Part shown: in pieces, positions 16,625 to 24,561 of the stretch | Numbering within the stretch: the first letter of the stretch is position 1 | How the letters are laid out: every line of letters begins with the position of its first letter | NCBI GenBank assembly: GCA_947311565.1 | Contig: CAMZLH010000029.1 | Location: forward strand, 1 to 41,649 | From: an uncultured Nitratifractor sp. | GTDB lineage: Bacteria > Campylobacterota > Campylobacteria > Campylobacterales > Sulfurovaceae | Direction: 5' to 3' | DNA: 41,649 nt | Position numbers and translations under genes: made by a program | The notes under the pieces: generated by a model | What the model was told of the DNA's origin: nothing | The model's database searches: none | The model's input: the letters and a program-made list of their open reading frames with translations, nothing else

Positions 16625-17905
16625 ATGGGATTAAAGTATACATTATATAGTGCAGTTACAGCATCTATTTTGGTAACTGGTTGTGCTAATGTTAATAGTG
16701 TAGGGACTAAGGGAACAAATAATAGTTGGAACTCTTCTCAGAGGGAAGAGTTTATTAATATTTTAGAGCAAGATAAATACTCGTCTATGTGTAATTTGCA
16801 TGGTATCTATGCACAGTATAAAAAGACAAAAGATGACAATATATTAACTAAACTTCTTGTAAGTTATACAGAAAATCTTGCAAATAGCTGTATCGAAACA
16901 GAGAGCTTTAAATCTTCTATTAGCTCAAACTCTAATGCAAATTATGAGTTTTATAAAGAGTATGTAGGTAGTAGTGATATAGAGTCTAAAATTGGTAGTG
17001 GTGCTACTATCTCTTCTATACTTGAGCCATATGTACCATCTATGCCTCAATTTTATCCCTTAGTTCAAGCTTATGATAGTGCAGTATCTCCTGTTCAAAA
17101 ATATAAAATAAAACAGAATATCGAAAGAATTAAACTACTTAAACCAGATAATTGGAATACATATGTAATGGTTAACATTCCAGAGTATAAATTTAGACTT
17201 TTTGAAAATGGCCAAAACAATTTAGAGTTTAATGTAATTACTGGTCGTCCAACTTGGCCAACACCTGTATTTAGTAGTATGATGAAATATATTACAGTAC
17301 ACCCAACATGGAATGTACCAGATAATATTGCTAGAAAAGAGGAGATTAAAAGAATTATCAAAGATAAAAGCTATCTTAAAAGACATAATATGGTTGTTAA
17401 GAGAGATTATGGCTTAAATAGTCCTACTGTTAACCCCTCTACTATTAACTGGAAAGAGTATCTTAAGCCAGAGTGGGCACATAAAGCACTACCATATAAA
17501 ATTATAGAGCAATCTGGTTCTAGAAATGCTCTAGGTAGAGTTAAGTTTATGTTCCCTAATAGATATGCTGTATATATGCACGATACTAATAATAAAAAGT
17601 TATTTGGATATCAACAAAGAGCATTTAGCCATGGTTGTATGCGTTTAGAGAAGCCTTTAAAACTACTTGGGCATCTATCTACATTTTATACTAAAGAGAA
17701 GTTTGAAGAGGTAGGAGATATTCTTAAAGGTAAAAAGACCAAATATGTTAGTTTAGCTCAAAAAATACCTGTGCATGTTGTATACTTAACTGCCTATGTA
17801 GATAATGGCATGCTGCACTTCTATAGTGATATATATGGGTACGATAGAGCTACTAAACTTCGTATTCCAACTACTATGGTAGAAAGAGAGAGCATAGCAA
17901 AATAA
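16625..17905 (+). CDS. L,D-transpeptidase lipoprotein (YkuD domain, YcbB-like)
   Basis: A 426-residue lipoprotein: the N-terminus ends in the lipobox LVTGC (Cys20). The C-terminal YkuD domain has the catalytic pattern YMHDTNN ... SHGCMRL with nucleophile Cys338. These enzymes make 3-3 crosslinks in peptidoglycan or attach proteins to it. The block around residues 190-300 (PEYKFRLFENGQNNLEFNVI, RPTWPTPVFSSMM, then IKDKSYLKRHNMV) resembles the YcbB/LdtD catalytic region with its inserted lid. The N-terminal 150 residues are Ser/Asn-rich, without a clear peptidoglycan-binding repeat. AGGAGAGGA precedes the ATG. It overlaps the hydrolase gene by one base, and murF follows, which supports a cell-wall role. 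Confidence 0.9.
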   Translation: MGLKYTLYSAVTASILVTGCANVNSVGTKGTNNSWNSSQREEFINILEQDKYSSMCNLHGIYAQYKKTKDDNILTKLLVSYTENLANSCIETESFKSSISSNSNANYEFYKEYVGSSDIESKIGSGATISSILEPYVPSMPQFYPLVQAYDSAVSPVQKYKIKQNIERIKLLKPDNWNTYVMVNIPEYKFRLFENGQNNLEFNVITGRPTWPTPVFSSMMKYITVHPTWNVPDNIARKEEIKRIIKDKSYLKRHNMVVKRDYGLNSPTVNPSTINWKEYLKPEWAHKALPYKIIEQSGSRNALGRVKFMFPNRYAVYMHDTNNKKLFGYQQRAFSHGCMRLEKPLKLLGHLSTFYTKEKFEEVGDILKGKKTKYVSLAQKIPVHVVYLTAYVDNGMLHFYSDIYGYDRATKLRIPTTMVERESIAK

Positions 17906-18618
17906 TGGCAGTTAAAGAGGTTAAATATAGGGGTAATATATACCCAATTTCTTATACTATCAGTGGTAGTGGTAGTAGATACATACTATTTTTACATGGT
18001 TGGGGTAGTAATAAAGAGATTATGAGTAGCTCTTTTAGTAAATATTTAAGTAGTTTTAAACATATCTATATAGATATGCCAGGATTTGGTAATAGCACTA
18101 ATAGTAATTTTTTAACTACAAATGATTATAGTAATATTATTAAAATATTTTTAAAAGAGATAAAAGTAGAACCAACTGTTATAGCTGGTCACTCATTTGG
18201 TGGGAAAGTTGCAACTCTTATGAAGCCAATAAACTTAGTACTACTATCTAGTGCTGGTATTTTAGTGCCTAAGCCTTTTAAAGTTAAAGCTAAAATTGCA
18301 CTATTTAAACTTTTAAAGCCACTAGGTATTGCAAAACTTAGAAAACTTTTTGTAGCAGATGACGCAAAGCAGATGAGTAGTGGCATGTATGAGACATTTA
18401 AGTATGTAGTTAATGAAGAGTTTGAAGATAACTTTAAAGAGTACAGTGGCAAAGCACTTCTATTTTGGGGAAAAAGCGATACTGCAACACCTCTTTGGAC
18501 GGCTGAAAATATTAATAAGTATATTGTTAATTCAAAACTATATCCACTAAACGGAGACCACTTCTTTTTTATAAATCATTCTAAATTTATCTCTGAAATT
18601 ATAGAGAAAGAGTCATAA
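17905..18618 (+). CDS. Alpha/beta hydrolase
   Basis: A 237-residue alpha/beta hydrolase without a signal peptide. Seen: the oxyanion-hole motif FLHGWGSNK, the nucleophile elbow AGHSFGGKVA (Ser of GHSFG), an acidic residue after a strand (LFWGKSDTATP) and the catalytic His in NGDHFFF. The cap region is short. Small hydrolases of this type precede murF in other Campylobacterota as far as I recall, but the substrate is unknown. The gene starts in the stop codon of the transpeptidase (TAATGG) and ends 8 bp before murF. Confidence 0.85.
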   Translation: MAVKEVKYRGNIYPISYTISGSGSRYILFLHGWGSNKEIMSSSFSKYLSSFKHIYIDMPGFGNSTNSNFLTTNDYSNIIKIFLKEIKVEPTVIAGHSFGGKVATLMKPINLVLLSSAGILVPKPFKVKAKIALFKLLKPLGIAKLRKLFVADDAKQMSSGMYETFKYVVNEEFEDNFKEYSGKALLFWGKSDTATPLWTAENINKYIVNSKLYPLNGDHFFFINHSKFISEIIEKES

Positions 18619-18626
18619 GGAGCTTT

Positions 18627-20045
18627 ATGTATATAATAAATTTTTTAGTCTATTTTCTATTTGTATCAACACTTGGATACTACTTTATTACAACAGTGCA
18701 GTGGTATAGCTATAGGTTAAATAGGGTTATATTTCATCATACTAAACCACTATGGAATATATTCTATTTTTTAGTACCATTTGCTGCCTATGAATCTTTA
18801 AGTTTTGCTAGATTAAATATTTGGCAAGGTGGAGTTTTAGTTATATATCTTGTTGCTCTGTTTTTGTGGTATAAAAAGCTAGATAAGCCTTTAGTATTTA
18901 CTAGTAGGGTTAAGAGATTTTTAGCAGCTTTATCTATATATTCTTTAATATTATACTTCGCAACAGGTTTAACTTTGTTAATTGTACCTCTTCTTTTAGC
19001 TTGGATTACATCTTTAGTTGTAGAGAAGATGATGTTTAATAAATATAAAGATATGGCAGAAGAGAAGATAGAAAATGCTAAAGATTTAATAATCGTAGGT
19101 GTTACAGCTAGCTATGGTAAAACAAGTATGAAAAACTTTATTGCTGAGCTTTTAAGCAGTAGATACAATGTCTATGCAACGCCTAGATCTGTAAATACAC
19201 TTGGTGGCATTATAAAAGATGTAAATGAAGATTTACCACCAGATACTCAAGTTTATGTAGCCGAAATGGGGGCAAGAGAGAAGGGAGATATTTTAGATAT
19301 TACAAAACTTCTTAATCCTCAATTTTGTGTAGTAGGAACAGTTGGTCCAGCACATATAGAGTACTTTAAATCTTTAGAAAATATTAGAAATACCAAAATG
19401 GAGATAATTAAATCTAAAAGATTAGAGCATGCTTGGATTCATGTAAGTACAAATACTAAAACAACTAATCCTAAAATAGAACTATTTGGACATGATATTA
19501 AAGATATCAAAGCTACGCTCAGTGGTCTCTGTTTTTCGTTAGAAGATAGCTACTACTGTGCAAATATTTTAGGAGATTTTAATGCTATTAACATAGCAGC
19601 TTCAATTAAAATTGCTAAAGAGCTAGGCATAAAAGAAGAGGCTATTAAAAAATCTTTACAAAACTTAAAGCCTGTAGAGCATAGATTGCAAAAGATAGAA
19701 GCTGGTGGTAAGATTATTATAGATGATAGTTTTAATGGAAATATAGATGGTATGCTATCATCATTTGAACTTGCATCTACTTATAGTGGTAGAAAAGTAG
19801 TAATAACACCTGGTCTAGTAGAGGTTGATGATAAGCTAAATATAGATGTAGCAAAAAGAGCAAATGAAGTCTTTAACTTAGTTGTAGTTACAGGTGAATT
19901 AAACTACAATATATTTAAAGAGTATATAGATGAGAGTAAGCTAATGCATTTAAAAGATAAGAGCAATTTCGAAGGGTTTTTAGCTCAAAATACAAAGAGT
20001 GGTGATCTGATTTTATTTGCAAATGATGCACCAAGTTTTGTTTAG
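18627..20045 (+). CDS. murF: MurF-type Mur ligase with N-terminal membrane domain
   Basis: MurF adds D-Ala-D-Ala to UDP-MurNAc-tripeptide. The Mur ligase ATP site GVTASYGKTS is at residues 158-167, followed by TPRSVNTLGG, VAEMGARE, the central EHRLQKI and the C-terminal DDSFNGNIDGM. What is unusual is the first 130 residues: they hold four to five membrane helices instead of the soluble UMT-binding domain of E. coli MurF. I believe this arrangement is known in other Campylobacterota, but the consequence for substrate binding is not established. ddl, often nearby, is absent. AAGGAG lies before the ATG. The thioredoxin gene follows after 12 bp. Confidence 0.88.
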   Translation: MYIINFLVYFLFVSTLGYYFITTVQWYSYRLNRVIFHHTKPLWNIFYFLVPFAAYESLSFARLNIWQGGVLVIYLVALFLWYKKLDKPLVFTSRVKRFLAALSIYSLILYFATGLTLLIVPLLLAWITSLVVEKMMFNKYKDMAEEKIENAKDLIIVGVTASYGKTSMKNFIAELLSSRYNVYATPRSVNTLGGIIKDVNEDLPPDTQVYVAEMGAREKGDILDITKLLNPQFCVVGTVGPAHIEYFKSLENIRNTKMEIIKSKRLEHAWIHVSTNTKTTNPKIELFGHDIKDIKATLSGLCFSLEDSYYCANILGDFNAINIAASIKIAKELGIKEEAIKKSLQNLKPVEHRLQKIEAGGKIIIDDSFNGNIDGMLSSFELASTYSGRKVVITPGLVEVDDKLNIDVAKRANEVFNLVVVTGELNYNIFKEYIDESKLMHLKDKSNFEGFLAQNTKSGDLILFANDAPSFV

Positions 20046-20057
20046 TTAGGAGAAAAA

Positions 20058-20375
20058 ATGAGTATAGAAGAGATAAAAGAGTTAATAGATACTAAAGATG
20101 GGGTAATGCTATATTTTTGGGGCGATAACTGCAGTGTATGTGATGTATTAAAACCAAAAATATCTACTGCATTTAAAGAGAACTTTCCAAAGATAGAGCA
20201 ACTCTTTATAGATGCAAAAACAAACACAGATATAGCAGCTGCATTTAGTGTATTTTCAATTCCTACTACAATTGTCTATTTAGCAGGTAAAGAGTTTGCT
20301 AGAGAGGGTAGGGCAATGAGTGTTATAAGTTTAGTTGAGCAGATAAGACGCCCATATGAGATAATGAACTCTTAA
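20058..20375 (+). CDS. Thioredoxin-like protein
   Basis: A 105-residue single thioredoxin fold. The active site is CSVC (Cys25, Cys28) in YFWGDNCSVC, not the WCGPC of housekeeping thioredoxin. The cis-proline loop FSIPTTIVY and a GKEFAREGR segment complete the fold. There is no signal peptide, so it acts in the cytoplasm. AGGAGAAAA precedes the ATG. It is the last gene of the ruvA-murF run. The partner is unknown. Confidence 0.88.
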   Translation: MSIEEIKELIDTKDGVMLYFWGDNCSVCDVLKPKISTAFKENFPKIEQLFIDAKTNTDIAAAFSVFSIPTTIVYLAGKEFAREGRAMSVISLVEQIRRPYEIMNS

Positions 20376-20420
20376 GGTTAGTTTTTAGTAATAAATATTG
20401 CAATAGTTAGATAAATTTGA

Positions 20421-20426
20421 TACAAT
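20421..20426 (+). promoter_or_regulatory. Possible -10 box of the ZorAB-like operon
   Basis: TACAAT preceded by TTGA in the 70-bp gap after the thioredoxin gene, 20 bp before the ATG at 20446. This would give a very short leader that starts close to the ribosome binding site AAAAAGGAT. Weak evidence in AT-rich sequence. Confidence 0.3.
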
Positions 20427-20445
20427 ACCCTAAAAAGGATACTTG

Positions 20446-21504
20446 ATGGATAATGGCTATAGTGGCAACTGCTTTGGTAGATATTTAATTATAATTTTTG
20501 TACCTCTTCTATCTGTGCTATTTTTAGCACTGAATTATTTTGGAGTATTGAACTTTTTAAACCTTCATACTTACTCCTTTTATATACTATTAGTAATATT
20601 TTTTATATTTATACTCTTTGTTGGACATAATGCATATATAGCAGAGTGCAAAATAAGAAATCAATTTAATGTTACAAAAAATATTTTAGAGAAGAGTTTA
20701 GAAAATAGCTCTCTTGTAATAGATGGTAAGAGTAAGTCTGTACTAAGTGTTAGAGATTTTTTGGATGATTATTTTAAAAATATACGAAATGATAACTTTG
20801 CAAAAGTTGCTTCTAGTGTATTTCCTATGCTTGGTATTTTAGGTACATTTATAGCTATAGCCATATCTATGCCAAACTTTACAGTAGATAGCTCTCTACA
20901 ATTAGATGGTGAAATTAGTAAACTACTATCTGGTGTAGGTACTGCATTTTATGCTTCTATATTTGGTATATATCTATCTTTATGGTGGACATTTTTTGAA
21001 AGAATAGGTTTATCTAAAATAGAGATATATACTAACTCTTTAGAGGACATTTACTTTAAAGATATTTGGTCAAAAAGAGAACTTTTAAAGTTTAAGTATA
21101 ATCAAAAAGCGATAATGGATAATGAGTTACTTAGAGTTTTAAGAGAGACATTTAATTTAGATTTTATAAAAAGTATAAATAGAGAACATCTAAAGAGTTA
21201 CGAAGAGATATTAGAGAAATCATATATTGGATTACGAGAGATAGAGACTACACTAGTTAATCAAGCTAATGGATTAGAAAGAGTAGCAAAAGAGCTTAAA
21301 CAGAGTAATGAGAGTATAGAGGCTAAAATAAACTTAGAGAAAAATATATTAGAATTTAATAAGAGTGCTAAAGAGTTAAATCTTCTATTAGAGCACTTTG
21401 ATAATGGATTAGATGGTGCATTAAGTAGAGTAGATAGTGAATTAGCTAAAGCTGTTAATAGTATTGAGAGTATGGTTATTAGCGTTAAAAGTATAAAAGA
21501 GTAG
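20446..21504 (+). CDS. MotA/TolQ/ExbB-family proton channel subunit, ZorA-like
   Basis: An inner-membrane stator-type protein of 352 residues from the ATG at 20446; a TTG three bases earlier is also possible. Two N-terminal helices (about 11-31 and 43-62) precede a cytoplasmic stretch, then the two pore helices. The first contains FPMLGILGTFIAIAISMP and the second GTAFYASIFGIYLSLWW, the MotA/ExbB core. After residue about 185 the rest is a charged, predicted coiled-coil tail. Four helices with a long tail are the ZorA arrangement rather than ExbB/TolQ, which lack the tail, or MotA, which carries its large loop between helices 2 and 3. Its tail is shorter than the ZorA proteins I know of. The MotB-like gene follows 3 bp later. 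Confidence 0.8.
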   Translation: MDNGYSGNCFGRYLIIIFVPLLSVLFLALNYFGVLNFLNLHTYSFYILLVIFFIFILFVGHNAYIAECKIRNQFNVTKNILEKSLENSSLVIDGKSKSVLSVRDFLDDYFKNIRNDNFAKVASSVFPMLGILGTFIAIAISMPNFTVDSSLQLDGEISKLLSGVGTAFYASIFGIYLSLWWTFFERIGLSKIEIYTNSLEDIYFKDIWSKRELLKFKYNQKAIMDNELLRVLRETFNLDFIKSINREHLKSYEEILEKSYIGLREIETTLVNQANGLERVAKELKQSNESIEAKINLEKNILEFNKSAKELNLLLEHFDNGLDGALSRVDSELAKAVNSIESMVISVKSIKE

Positions 21505-21507
21505 TGT

Positions 21508-22689
21508 GTGTTTAAAAATAACAAGAGCAATATAGAGAGTAATTTCTGGATATCATATGCAGATTTAATGGCAGGCTTACTATTTGTATTTATTTTAGTT
21601 ATTGGTGCTATAGTCTCTAAATCTATCCTATTAAGAGAAGATTTAGAGATAAAAAAGAGTAAACTTATAAAAGCAGAAAAGAGTCTAAAGTTTAAAGAGT
21701 CTAATTTAAAAGAGTTGGCACTTAAAGTTAAAAGTAAAGATAGTAAAATTATTAAACAGACTAATAATATTAAGTTACAATTTGATCAAATTGTTAAATT
21801 AAAAGAGTTATTGTTAAAAAGAGACAAAGAGATAGACGAAACAAAAAAAACTTTAACTATCACATCAAACTCTTTAAAGCTAAAGAGTGAAGAGTTAAAA
21901 AATTTAAATCAATTACTACTTGTTAAAAATACATCTATAGATAAGCTAAATGGCAAGGTAGTTATACTGCAAAACCTATTAGATGATAGTAATAAGACAA
22001 AAAATGAGTTAAAAGATTATAAAGATAGAGTTTTAATTTTATCTAAAGAGTTAACTCAAAAAGATAGTGAGTTAAATATAACTAGCAATAAAATGTTAAA
22101 ACTACTAGAGGCGCTTGATAGTAAACAGAGTAGATATGAGAGCATGTTGAATGAGCTTCAAAAAAAGAGGGAGAGAATAAAGTTCTTAACAGGTATTAGA
22201 TTAAGAGTTATAGCGGATCTTAAAAAGAGTTTAGGTAGCAGTATAAATGTAACCAAAGATGGCTCTTTAAAGCTTAGCTCTTCAGTACTTTTTGATAAAG
22301 GTAGTAGTAGTCTAAAAGATAGTGCAAAATTATCTCTTAAATTAGATTTTACTAAATATATTAAAACTTTAATGAGTAACTTCTCTATCAAAGATAATAT
22401 TGATACAGTAGTTATTGAGGGGCATACTGATAGTGATGGTGGCTATATGTATAACTTAAAGCTATCTCAAGATAGAGCACTAGAGGTTATGAACTATCTT
22501 TTAACACTAGATATATCTAAAAACTATAATCTACAAAAACTATTAACTGCTAGTGGTAGATCATATAATGATAGAGTAGTTTTAAGTGGGGAAGAGGATA
22601 AAGATGCCTCAAGAAGAATAGAGATTAAATTTAGATTGAAAAATCAAAATGCATTTTATGAGATAGAGAAGATACTAGATGAAGATTGA
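21508..22689 (+). CDS. MotB/OmpA-family stator partner with long coiled coil, ZorB-like
   Basis: A 393-residue protein with one N-terminal membrane helix, FWISYADLMAGLLFVFILV. Asp19 in SYADLM is at the proton-carrying position of MotB/ZorB. A long coiled coil runs from about 45 to 230, followed by an OmpA-like peptidoglycan-binding domain (about 245-385) with VLFDKGSSSLKDSA, IEGHTDSDGG, LSQDRALEVMNYL and DASRRIEIKF, so the wall-binding Asp and Arg are present. The start is GTG 21508, 3 bp after the channel gene; a later start would lose the conserved helix. The pair would form a proton-driven, wall-anchored motor. No flagellar gene is near. The long coiled coil is unusual for MotB and ZorB. 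Confidence 0.82.
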   Translation: MFKNNKSNIESNFWISYADLMAGLLFVFILVIGAIVSKSILLREDLEIKKSKLIKAEKSLKFKESNLKELALKVKSKDSKIIKQTNNIKLQFDQIVKLKELLLKRDKEIDETKKTLTITSNSLKLKSEELKNLNQLLLVKNTSIDKLNGKVVILQNLLDDSNKTKNELKDYKDRVLILSKELTQKDSELNITSNKMLKLLEALDSKQSRYESMLNELQKKRERIKFLTGIRLRVIADLKKSLGSSINVTKDGSLKLSSSVLFDKGSSSLKDSAKLSLKLDFTKYIKTLMSNFSIKDNIDTVVIEGHTDSDGGYMYNLKLSQDRALEVMNYLLTLDISKNYNLQKLLTASGRSYNDRVVLSGEEDKDASRRIEIKFRLKNQNAFYEIEKILDED

Positions 22690-22813
22690 TAATTTTAAAC
22701 CAAGTAATCTAGAGAGAACTAATAGGTTTCTAAAGCTAAGATCTGATGTTTTATATAGTAGATTGAGTAGATTTTCTAAAATAAAAGTGTGGATTAAATC
22801 TCTTTTTAAATAA
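22679..22813 (+). CDS. 44-residue basic ORF overlapping the MotB-like gene
   Basis: An ATG 11 bp inside the end of the MotB/OmpA-like gene opens a 44-codon frame (starts MKIDNFKPSNLERTNRF, ends VWIKSLFK). The product is strongly basic (many Arg and Lys, two acidic residues in the first 15), has no membrane helix, and would be translationally coupled; GAGAAG precedes the ATG. It matches no family I recognise. Codon use resembles the neighbours and the overlap is typical of operons in this window. It may be a small cytoplasmic partner of the motor, or a chance frame in an otherwise empty 154-bp gap before selO. Confidence 0.42.
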   Translation: MKIDNFKPSNLERTNRFLKLRSDVLYSRLSRFSKIKVWIKSLFK

Positions 22814-22843
22814 AATTTAAACTTTTATAGATATATTGAATAT

Positions 22844-24256
22844 ATGAATATAAAAGTTACTAATCCATATTTAAAATTATCAGAAGAGTTTTATAATTTA
22901 GAGACTACACAGCCACTAAAAAATGCTTACTTAATAGATCTTAATCTAGAGTTATCAGAAGAGATCGGGTTAAACTCTTTAAGTGATAGTGATTTTTTAA
23001 AGCTTACAAATGGTGAGTTTTTATTAGATGGTGCAAAACCTTTTGCATCTGTATATGCTGGTCATCAATTTGGTCATTTTGTGCCGCAACTTGGAGATGG
23101 CAGAGCTATAAATATTGGTACAATAGATGGATGGCACTTGCAACTTAAAGGTAGTGGTATTACTAAATACTCTAGAGATGGAGATGGTAGAGCAGTATTA
23201 AGAAGCTCTATTAGAGAGTATTTAGTAAGTGAAGCTATGCATGGGCTTGGTATAGATACAACAAGAGCTATATCTATTGTTGGTTCTAAACATAGAGTCT
23301 ATAGAGGAGAGTGGGAGAGTGGTGCAGTCGTACTTAGAGCCTCTAAAAGTTGGATAAGAGTTGGTACTTTTGAATATTTTTATCATAAAGGTATGTATAA
23401 AGAGTTAGCTAAATTAATAGAGTATACAATTTTAGAGAGCTATTCTCATTTATCAAATAGAGAAGATAAAATTGCTCTTTTTTTCCAAGAGTTAGTTGCG
23501 AAGAGTGCAATGCTAGTAGCATCTTGGCAGGCAGTTGGTTTTAACCATGGAGTACTAAATACAGACAACTTCTCTATAGCTGGTCTAAGTATAGATTATG
23601 GACCATTTGCTTTCTTTGATGATTATAATAGAAATTACATATGTAATTATACAGATAGAGGTGGTAGATACTCATTTAAAAACCAGCCAAATATATTTAA
23701 ATGGAACTTAAGTGCTCTAGCATTAACATTAAGTAAATTTGTAGATATATCTATACTAAAAGAGATTATAGAAGAGTTTGATACTATATATTTAGATAGA
23801 TATTTAGATCTTATCTCTAAAAAATTAGGCTTAGAGCATCGAGAGAAAGATGATTACAGTTTAATAGAAGAGCTACTTTCACTAATGGAGACTCTAGAGA
23901 TAGATTATACACTTTTTTTTCGTACACTTAGTTATTACAATAAAGATCAAGAACCTCTCTTAAAATTAGCTTTATACCATAACCCACTAAAAGATTGGTT
24001 AAATAGGTATAGTAAAAGATTAGAGTTAAATAGTAGAGATACAAAGAGTGATATGTTGCAAATTAATCCAAAATATGTATTAAAAAACTATATGCTACAA
24101 GATGCTATTGATTTAGCACAAAGAGGTGATTTCTCTTTAGTAAAAGATTTATTAAAAATAGCAAAAAACCCATATATAGAGCATGAGAAATTAGATAGAT
24201 ATTCAAAATCAACACCTCAAGAGTATAAAAATAGAAAATTAAGTTGTTCATCTTAA
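22844..24256 (+). CDS. selO: Protein adenylyltransferase SelO (YdiU family)
   Basis: SelO is a pseudokinase that transfers AMP from ATP to Ser/Thr/Tyr of target proteins and is linked to redox stress. Seen: FASVYAGHQFGHFVPQLGDG (about residues 68-87), the ATP-site run LQLKGSGITKYSRDGDGRAV, RSSIREYLVSEAMH, then HGVLNTDNFSIAGLSIDYGP with the metal-binding Asn and Asp. The protein is 470 residues and ends KLSCSS; many SelO proteins have Cys near this end (in E. coli part of a regulatory disulfide). It lies 30 bp after the small ORF, with no obvious ribosome binding site, so it may be in the motor operon. Confidence 0.95.
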   Translation: MNIKVTNPYLKLSEEFYNLETTQPLKNAYLIDLNLELSEEIGLNSLSDSDFLKLTNGEFLLDGAKPFASVYAGHQFGHFVPQLGDGRAINIGTIDGWHLQLKGSGITKYSRDGDGRAVLRSSIREYLVSEAMHGLGIDTTRAISIVGSKHRVYRGEWESGAVVLRASKSWIRVGTFEYFYHKGMYKELAKLIEYTILESYSHLSNREDKIALFFQELVAKSAMLVASWQAVGFNHGVLNTDNFSIAGLSIDYGPFAFFDDYNRNYICNYTDRGGRYSFKNQPNIFKWNLSALALTLSKFVDISILKEIIEEFDTIYLDRYLDLISKKLGLEHREKDDYSLIEELLSLMETLEIDYTLFFRTLSYYNKDQEPLLKLALYHNPLKDWLNRYSKRLELNSRDTKSDMLQINPKYVLKNYMLQDAIDLAQRGDFSLVKDLLKIAKNPYIEHEKLDRYSKSTPQEYKNRKLSCSS

Positions 24257-24325
24257 ATATATTTTTATTTTGCTATAAATGATATCTTAAGTATTAAAAT
24301 TTACAACTCCTATATTAAGTTGTGG

Positions 24326-24331
24326 TATAAT
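24326..24331 (+). promoter_or_regulatory. Probable -10 box upstream of the hairpin element
   Basis: TATAAT preceded by TGTGG, the same context as before gatB. Transcription would start near 24338 and run through the long hairpin at 24387-24542 before the lipoprotein gene at 24562. A small stem (ACAACT / AGTTGT, 24303-24322) lies just upstream. Otherwise the stretch 24257-24386 is plain AT-rich sequence. Confidence 0.45.
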
Positions 24332-24386
24332 TTAATATATATTTACTTAGTAAAGTAATAGTATTTTAAATAGAAAATTAATAATT

Positions 24387-24542
24387 ATGAGACCACAGTA
24401 GAATAGGTGCATTCACAGCTTTTGAGGTTTCTTGTAGGCAAGGCAAACTTTTTTGGACTATTTATCTAATCCAAAAAAGTTTAACAAAGCATACGAGAAA
24501 CTCATAAAGCTCGTAAGAAAGCCTATTGTGCTCTGGTCTCAT
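24387..24542. other. 156-nt long imperfect hairpin: structured RNA leader/ncRNA or MITE-like element
   Basis: The element starts ATGAGACCA and ends TGGTCTCAT (perfect 9-bp terminal inverted repeat). Going inward, both arms share AATAGG, AGCTTT, a GAGGTTTCT/GAGTTTCT block and then a perfect 13-bp pair (AAACTTTTTTGGA with TCCAAAAAAGTTT) closed by a 12-nt loop near 24459-24470. About two thirds of each roughly 72-nt arm can pair, with a mid-stem bubble. It is clearly less AT-rich than the flanks. No coding frame fits. The rod shape with bubble recalls 6S RNA, but I cannot confirm consensus positions. Terminal repeats would also suit a non-autonomous mobile element, although no target duplication is obvious. 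Confidence 0.55.
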
Positions 24543-24561
24543 TATATAAAAGTAGGAAGTA

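Noticed and set aside
21508-22689. Flagellar MotB
   Set aside because: The membrane helix motif is ISYADLM with a long coiled coil before the OmpA domain, and no flagellar gene is nearby; the ZorB-like reading fits better.
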